A DNA stretch of 64,000 nucleotides. Source: Zymobacter palmae. GTDB lineage: Bacteria; Pseudomonadota; Gammaproteobacteria; Pseudomonadales; Halomonadaceae. Below the pieces are notes generated by a model. It did not search any database. It saw nothing but the letters and a program-made list of their open reading frames with translations, and was not told the DNA's origin. Positions 60,664-64,000 of this stretch are shown here, in pieces (position 1 is the first letter of the stretch; every line of letters starts with the position of its first letter). Both the position numbers and the translations under genes were made by a program. The stretch spans positions 1,240,001 through 1,304,000 of the forward strand of contig NZ_AP018933.1 of the NCBI RefSeq assembly GCF_003610015.1, given 5' to 3'.

Positions 60664-60687
60664 AAAAAAGCCCCGATAGAGCGGGGC
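60664..60687 (-). terminator. Terminator of the phage tail operon
   Basis: On the minus strand GCCCCG, 6-base loop, CGGGGC, then TTTTTTG. It lies 26 bases after the stop of the tail fibre assembly gene and marks the end of the phage transcript. Confidence 0.88.
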
Positions 60688-60712
60688 GGTCATTCTTGCT
60701 TGGTCGTTTCTG

Positions 60713-61303
60713 TCATTGGTTACCAATGCCTCCTAGTGGCTTAATGAACCGCTGGGCGATAGCCGCAAAGTCTGCATCGTCGCCAGCGCTTCGGATCGCT
60801 GCTTTTCCTTCGAGTCGGATTGTCCGTATCTGACGAATCACTTCCTCGCGGTGTGCTGCCGCTTCTGCAATATCTGACGCTGCCTGTAGCGCGCTAATGC
60901 CTTCGGCATTTGCCCAGGCTGTGATTTCTTCGGGGCACTTCGCCTCATCATACCCTTCTGCGTACCATCGGCTGTGAGCTTCGATAACCTGCTGGTATTC
61001 CACGTCCAGTAGCTGACCAATAGAGTTGTCGCGAGTACGGGCTGCATCTGCTGCGGCGTCAATGGCATTGATTGCGTACTCGCGCTCTGCAGCAGCATCA
61101 CGCTTTGGCATGACTGCATGGACACCCTCATCATCAAATTTCAGCACAGCCCCTTGGGATTGCAATGCCAAGAGTTCGTTATAGTCGTTTTGCTCTATGA
61201 ATATGGCCGTACGGGGGAGTGTGGCTTGTTCGTCCAGCTTATTTGCCTTTCGGAACTCATCTTCATTGCTATAAAAAATGCCGTTCGTAATATCTGCAAT
61301 CAT
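60713..61303 (-). CDS. Phage tail fibre assembly protein
   Basis: 196 aa. The N-terminal segment ITNGIFYSNEDEFRKANKL and the Ala/Arg-rich helical C-terminus resemble tail fibre assembly (Tfa/gp38-like) chaperones, and the position right after the fibre gene is the standard one. Its start overlaps the fibre stop by four bases (ATGA). The C-terminal half contains a DUF4376-like or tail-chaperone-like helical stretch (LDVEYQQVIEAHSRWYAEGY). Assignment depends partly on context. Confidence 0.75.
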   Translation of the reverse strand: MIADITNGIFYSNEDEFRKANKLDEQATLPRTAIFIEQNDYNELLALQSQGAVLKFDDEGVHAVMPKRDAAAEREYAINAIDAAADAARTRDNSIGQLLDVEYQQVIEAHSRWYAEGYDEAKCPEEITAWANAEGISALQAASDIAEAAAHREEVIRQIRTIRLEGKAAIRSAGDDADFAAIAQRFIKPLGGIGNQ

Positions 61304-62310
61304 GCGTAATCCCTACCTATAGCAAACCAGTTAAATCCATTTCCGCCAACGTTGGGAGGCGTGCCATCAGCGTTTACGCAGTACATAGTGTATTCAAAGC
61401 TTCCGGTATTCTTGATTGCGCCTGCAAATGTCCAATAGGCGTTTAGAGTATCTTTGCCAGAGACATAGAGTTTGTCGAAAGACTTGGTGAAGGCGCGGGG
61501 TAACGTGATTTGTGAGTTATAGCGACGCCACCCGACATAGTTCACATTGACCTCACCGTATTGGATGACAAGGTATTCTCTCGTATTGCCGTTGAAGCAC
61601 GGGATACGAATAAAATAATCTCCTGCACTGCTGCGCAGGTTGTCTCTTAATTCGACCAGCTGCTTAGTGTTAGCCACTTCGCTGATTAGTCCACTCAATG
61701 CAAAAGCACCCGCGGTAGAGTTGGACATCTTCGCTGCATCGCCCAGCGTTTTTGCAAAGGCTTCTAAGTTACTTTGTACGGTTTGCGCGGCGCCATGAAG
61801 GTCAAATGCCTCTTTATTTTCCTTGGATGCTGTCCCTAGACTATTGATTAGTTGATTAAGCGCTTGCTGTACCTCCTTGGCGCTTCCCATCGCATCAAAG
61901 TCCTCGGCGTTGTGCTTGGCCGCCGTGCCAAGCCCCTCAACGCTGTCATAACGTGTGGGGTAGACCTGCACAGGAAGCAGATACCAGATGCCGTTGTCGC
62001 GGCTCCCTTGCGGCTCTACGTCTTGGTTATCCTTCAGGGCATGGAAAGTGCTGCCATGAAAGAACACGCGAGCGCCTTTGGAATAGGGAACGTCGTTACG
62101 CCATGACAAGCAGCCCTGCCGTTCGACTTCCTGCAGTGCTTGGTCGGTCTTCTGCATGTGATAGTTCTGCACGCTGGCGGAAGGCGCCTTTTTGTCCGAG
62201 CCGCCTTCCCAGCCGGTGCGCATGAACTCTTGAGTTTTCTCGTTGTTTTCGTCAGTGATTTGCAGGGCCTCATAGCCCCAGATTTTGTTGAATGCTGCGG
62301 GTCTGGTCAT
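61300..62310 (-). CDS. Phage tail fibre / receptor-binding protein
   Basis: 336 aa. The N-terminal ~100 residues (PSASVQNYHMQKTDQALQEV; then SWRNDVPYSKGARVFFHGST, a carbohydrate-binding-like WNxxxPYxxGA repeat) would attach to the tail; a helical repeat region follows with recurrent AAKHNAEDFD / ASKENKEAFDLHGAA / DAAKMSNSTAGAFALSG units; the C-terminus is beta-rich with aromatic residues (YTMYCVNADGTPP), the probable receptor-binding tip. The GAGGT ribosome site precedes the ATG. Host-range variation would be expected here. Confidence 0.78.
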   Translation of the reverse strand: MTRPAAFNKIWGYEALQITDENNEKTQEFMRTGWEGGSDKKAPSASVQNYHMQKTDQALQEVERQGCLSWRNDVPYSKGARVFFHGSTFHALKDNQDVEPQGSRDNGIWYLLPVQVYPTRYDSVEGLGTAAKHNAEDFDAMGSAKEVQQALNQLINSLGTASKENKEAFDLHGAAQTVQSNLEAFAKTLGDAAKMSNSTAGAFALSGLISEVANTKQLVELRDNLRSSAGDYFIRIPCFNGNTREYLVIQYGEVNVNYVGWRRYNSQITLPRAFTKSFDKLYVSGKDTLNAYWTFAGAIKNTGSFEYTMYCVNADGTPPNVGGNGFNWFAIGRDYA

Positions 62311-62317
62311 GGGTACC

Positions 62318-62902
62318 TCAGCGGAATGAAATGGCCGTCAGGGACACGCCCTGCGGTGGCTGGATGATGGATGCAGTCGTGACAGCGGTGTACAGCATCA
62401 TGTCGATTGTGTCGGTGTTGAGCACGATCTCGAACGTCATATTTTTGTGATCAATGATTGTGCAGTCGACGCCAAAGATGGTGTCGATCATCTGCTTGTA
62501 GTCGTCGATGGTGTGGGCGCTGGTATTGCGGAATATTTTCGCGGCGATGATGCCGCGCAGGGCACTGTCGGATACAAGAACGGTATCCGGAGTAGCCTCG
62601 CCGTCGAAATAAGGCGAGGTATCGTAAGGCTGCGATGCTGGGTTGCCGGCGTATCCGAAGTAGGAGAGGGCGTCCCCGCGGATGGCCGGGCGCTTTCGGA
62701 TGCCGACAATACGCGCGACGATGTTCAGTAGCTCACCGTACTGTTCGGTGTAATCGAGCAGCGAGTTGAGCTGCCGGCAGGTGCGCGTGAAGTTTTCATC
62801 GAGAAGAGAAGGCAGGATGCGCACCCACTTCACCAGGTGGGGCATCTCGCGTTGCCAGTAGTAGATGCGGCTTTCTGCCTGGTCGGCGTATGTCGTCGTC
62901 AT
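62318..62902 (-). CDS. Phage tail protein, DUF2612 family
   Basis: 194 aa. The pattern LLNIVARIVGIRKRPAI near residue 60 and the aromatic YFGYAGNPASQPYDTSPYF match small baseplate proteins (DUF2612) that are encoded between baseplate J and the fibre in many proteobacterial phages and tailocins, the position it has here. It overlaps the J gene by four bases and precedes the fibre gene by 7 bases. Probable role: connecting baseplate to fibre. Confidence 0.72.
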   Translation of the reverse strand: MTTTYADQAESRIYYWQREMPHLVKWVRILPSLLDENFTRTCRQLNSLLDYTEQYGELLNIVARIVGIRKRPAIRGDALSYFGYAGNPASQPYDTSPYFDGEATPDTVLVSDSALRGIIAAKIFRNTSAHTIDDYKQMIDTIFGVDCTIIDHKNMTFEIVLNTDTIDMMLYTAVTTASIIQPPQGVSLTAISFR

Positions 62903-64000
62903 GGCGTTCGCACCTCGATCTCGATGTTCTCAGCGTCGAAGACGGCAAGGTCATTAAACGCGATCGTGACTGGGTCACGTGACAGGGCGTCTTTTCGTGT
63001 GCCGATAGTGAGATCGTTCACCGTTCCGTTATCGCCGATATAGGCGTTCACGGGCGTGTACAGTCGGCCGATGGTCACTTCTTCGCCGATCTGAAATCCA
63101 CGTTTAACAAAGCCGGTGCCGCCTTGGTAGCCGCTGTTCGCGTACTGAAGAATTGCCTGCTTGAGTGCACTCTTGTCGCCGTCGCTGAAGGTCGAGGAGG
63201 TGATCGTTACCTTTACGAACAGTGACACATACCGCGGCCGGAACACCGATAGATGCACGGGGTTACCTTTCGGTGTTTTGGTATCAGCGGATACTTCCAC
63301 GCTGGTCGTGCTAATACCCTCGTTGTCGTTGGTACCAGGGTTCTTGACGGCAGCAAAGGCCTTGAGAATGTCAGCATCATTGCCACCGTCGACGCACACA
63401 AACAGCGAATGCGGATTGAGGCCAATCGAGTTCACAGTGGTTTTGTCGTTGCTGTAGACGCGTAGATGCTTTACTCCGGGAAGAGAGAGAATCTGGGCAT
63501 AGATCGCATCAATGGTGTTGGCTGCGCCTGATGCTACCGACTCATAGCGTCGAACCCGGTAGTCGTTGTCGTCCTCGTTGTTTTGCCCAAGCGACGCCGC
63601 GTCGCTGTTTGTCACGCCTGTAACGCCGTCAGGAATACTGCCTTGGATGGCATTGAGGGTACCGATGTTGGCAGAGATAGCCCCCGCAGTGGTGCACGTC
63701 ACCGCGACGTTTCCTGCGCCGCCATCAGCAAGGGTAAGCGGACTGTTCGTGCGCCACGTTGTCCCGTTAGATCGGTGTCGAATCAGCGTGCCCGTGGGTA
63801 CGTATGCCCCTGCGTTGCCGGTGAAGGTGACGATGCTTGTGCTGTACGTTGCTTCTTTGCGCGGCGTTCGTGAAAGCTTCCCGATCCGATCCAGCTGCTG
63901 GTCGACTGCACTGTCGGGATCGAGCGAGTTGTAGATGCTGACCAGCACTTCATCAAGCATGGCCAGCACTTCGGAATCGCTCTGCATCTTCATGCCGTCG
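62899..64000 (-). CDS. Baseplate J-like protein, truncated by the window edge
   Basis: At least 364 aa. The start of the family fold is seen as DEVLVSIYNSLDPDSAVDQQLDRIGKLSR, then PTGTLIRHRSNGTTWRT and DYRVRRYESVASGAANTIDAIYAQILSLPGVKHLRVYSN, all typical of baseplate J/gp47 proteins. Family members have about 40 residues before this segment, and the frame is open to the last base, so the true start lies beyond the window and the ATG at 63993 is internal. Part of a contractile-tail baseplate (prophage or R-type tailocin). Confidence 0.82.
   Translation of the reverse strand, partial: DGMKMQSDSEVLAMLDEVLVSIYNSLDPDSAVDQQLDRIGKLSRTPRKEATYSTSIVTFTGNAGAYVPTGTLIRHRSNGTTWRTNSPLTLADGGAGNVAVTCTTAGAISANIGTLNAIQGSIPDGVTGVTNSDAASLGQNNEDDNDYRVRRYESVASGAANTIDAIYAQILSLPGVKHLRVYSNDKTTVNSIGLNPHSLFVCVDGGNDADILKAFAAVKNPGTNDNEGISTTSVEVSADTKTPKGNPVHLSVFRPRYVSLFVKVTITSSTFSDGDKSALKQAILQYANSGYQGGTGFVKRGFQIGEEVTIGRLYTPVNAYIGDNGTVNDLTIGTRKDALSRDPVTIAFNDLAVFDAENIEIEVRTP

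Overview
The window is a stretch of gammaproteobacterial chromosome with GC content in the mid-50s (judged by eye). Gene content, gene order (truA-trpF-accD-folC-dedD-cvpA-metZ, gltA/sucAB-lpd, adk-tsaB-rsmJ) and protein sequences suggest the Halomonadaceae, and the missing purF and sdhCDAB neighbours together with the fermenter-like inventory make a Zymobacter/Carnimonas-type relative plausible. The genus is an inference; no rRNA lies in the window.

Layout. 1-433: AT-rich 3' end of an unrecognised gene interrupted by an in-frame stop. 0.7-8.9 kb: asd, then a folate/tRNA/tryptophan/fatty-acid housekeeping run (truA, trpF, accD, folC, a DedD-like SPOR protein, cvpA) closed by a terminator, then metZ. 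9-12.5 kb (minus): glutathione S-transferase, aspartate/aromatic aminotransferase, cyclopropane fatty acid synthase. 12.5-16.4 kb: serS with a structured 5' region, then a strong candidate Csr/Rsm-type regulatory RNA (minus, about 14949-15229), then trmO. 16.7-17.1 kb: an octanucleotide array of about 49 copies. 17.7-26.1 kb: ampD, pyruvate dehydrogenase aceE-aceF (no lpd here), adk, tsaB, rsmJ. 26.2-30.3 kb: hmp, two abutting heptanucleotide arrays, a UPF0149 gene, a SprT-like gene, a NarL-type response regulator. 31-37 kb (minus): hemN, a frameshifted small exported protein (plus strand), cydD-cydC. 37.2-47.4 kb: gltX, tRNA-Ala(GGC), a non-coding segment with a DnaA-box cluster, gltA (minus), and sucA-sucB-lpd. 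47.4-60.5 kb: GT9 glycosyltransferase, formaldehyde detoxification (frmA-frmB), mtgA, phosphatidylcholine synthase, a cupin protein, a hexapeptide acyltransferase, pyrB, a DUF4168 protein, rlmM, tusA, a MATE transporter, epmC. 60.6-64 kb (minus): the tail-tip end of a contractile-tail prophage or tailocin (tail fibre assembly, fibre, DUF2612 protein, baseplate J) running off the right edge.

How the genes fit together. Central carbon metabolism dominates: PDH E1/E2, citrate synthase, and 2-oxoglutarate dehydrogenase E1/E2 with the E3 (lpd) that probably serves both complexes. Translation and RNA modification form a second group (serS, gltX, tRNA-Ala, truA, tsaB and trmO acting successively on A37 of tRNAs, rsmJ, rlmM, tusA, epmC). 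Envelope functions (ampD, mtgA, cfa, pcs, GT9) and redox/nitrosative defence (hmp, cydDC, gst, frmAB) are scattered between. The most interesting non-coding items are the Csr/Rsm-like sRNA, the DnaA-box cluster, the three simple-sequence arrays and the structured region upstream of serS.
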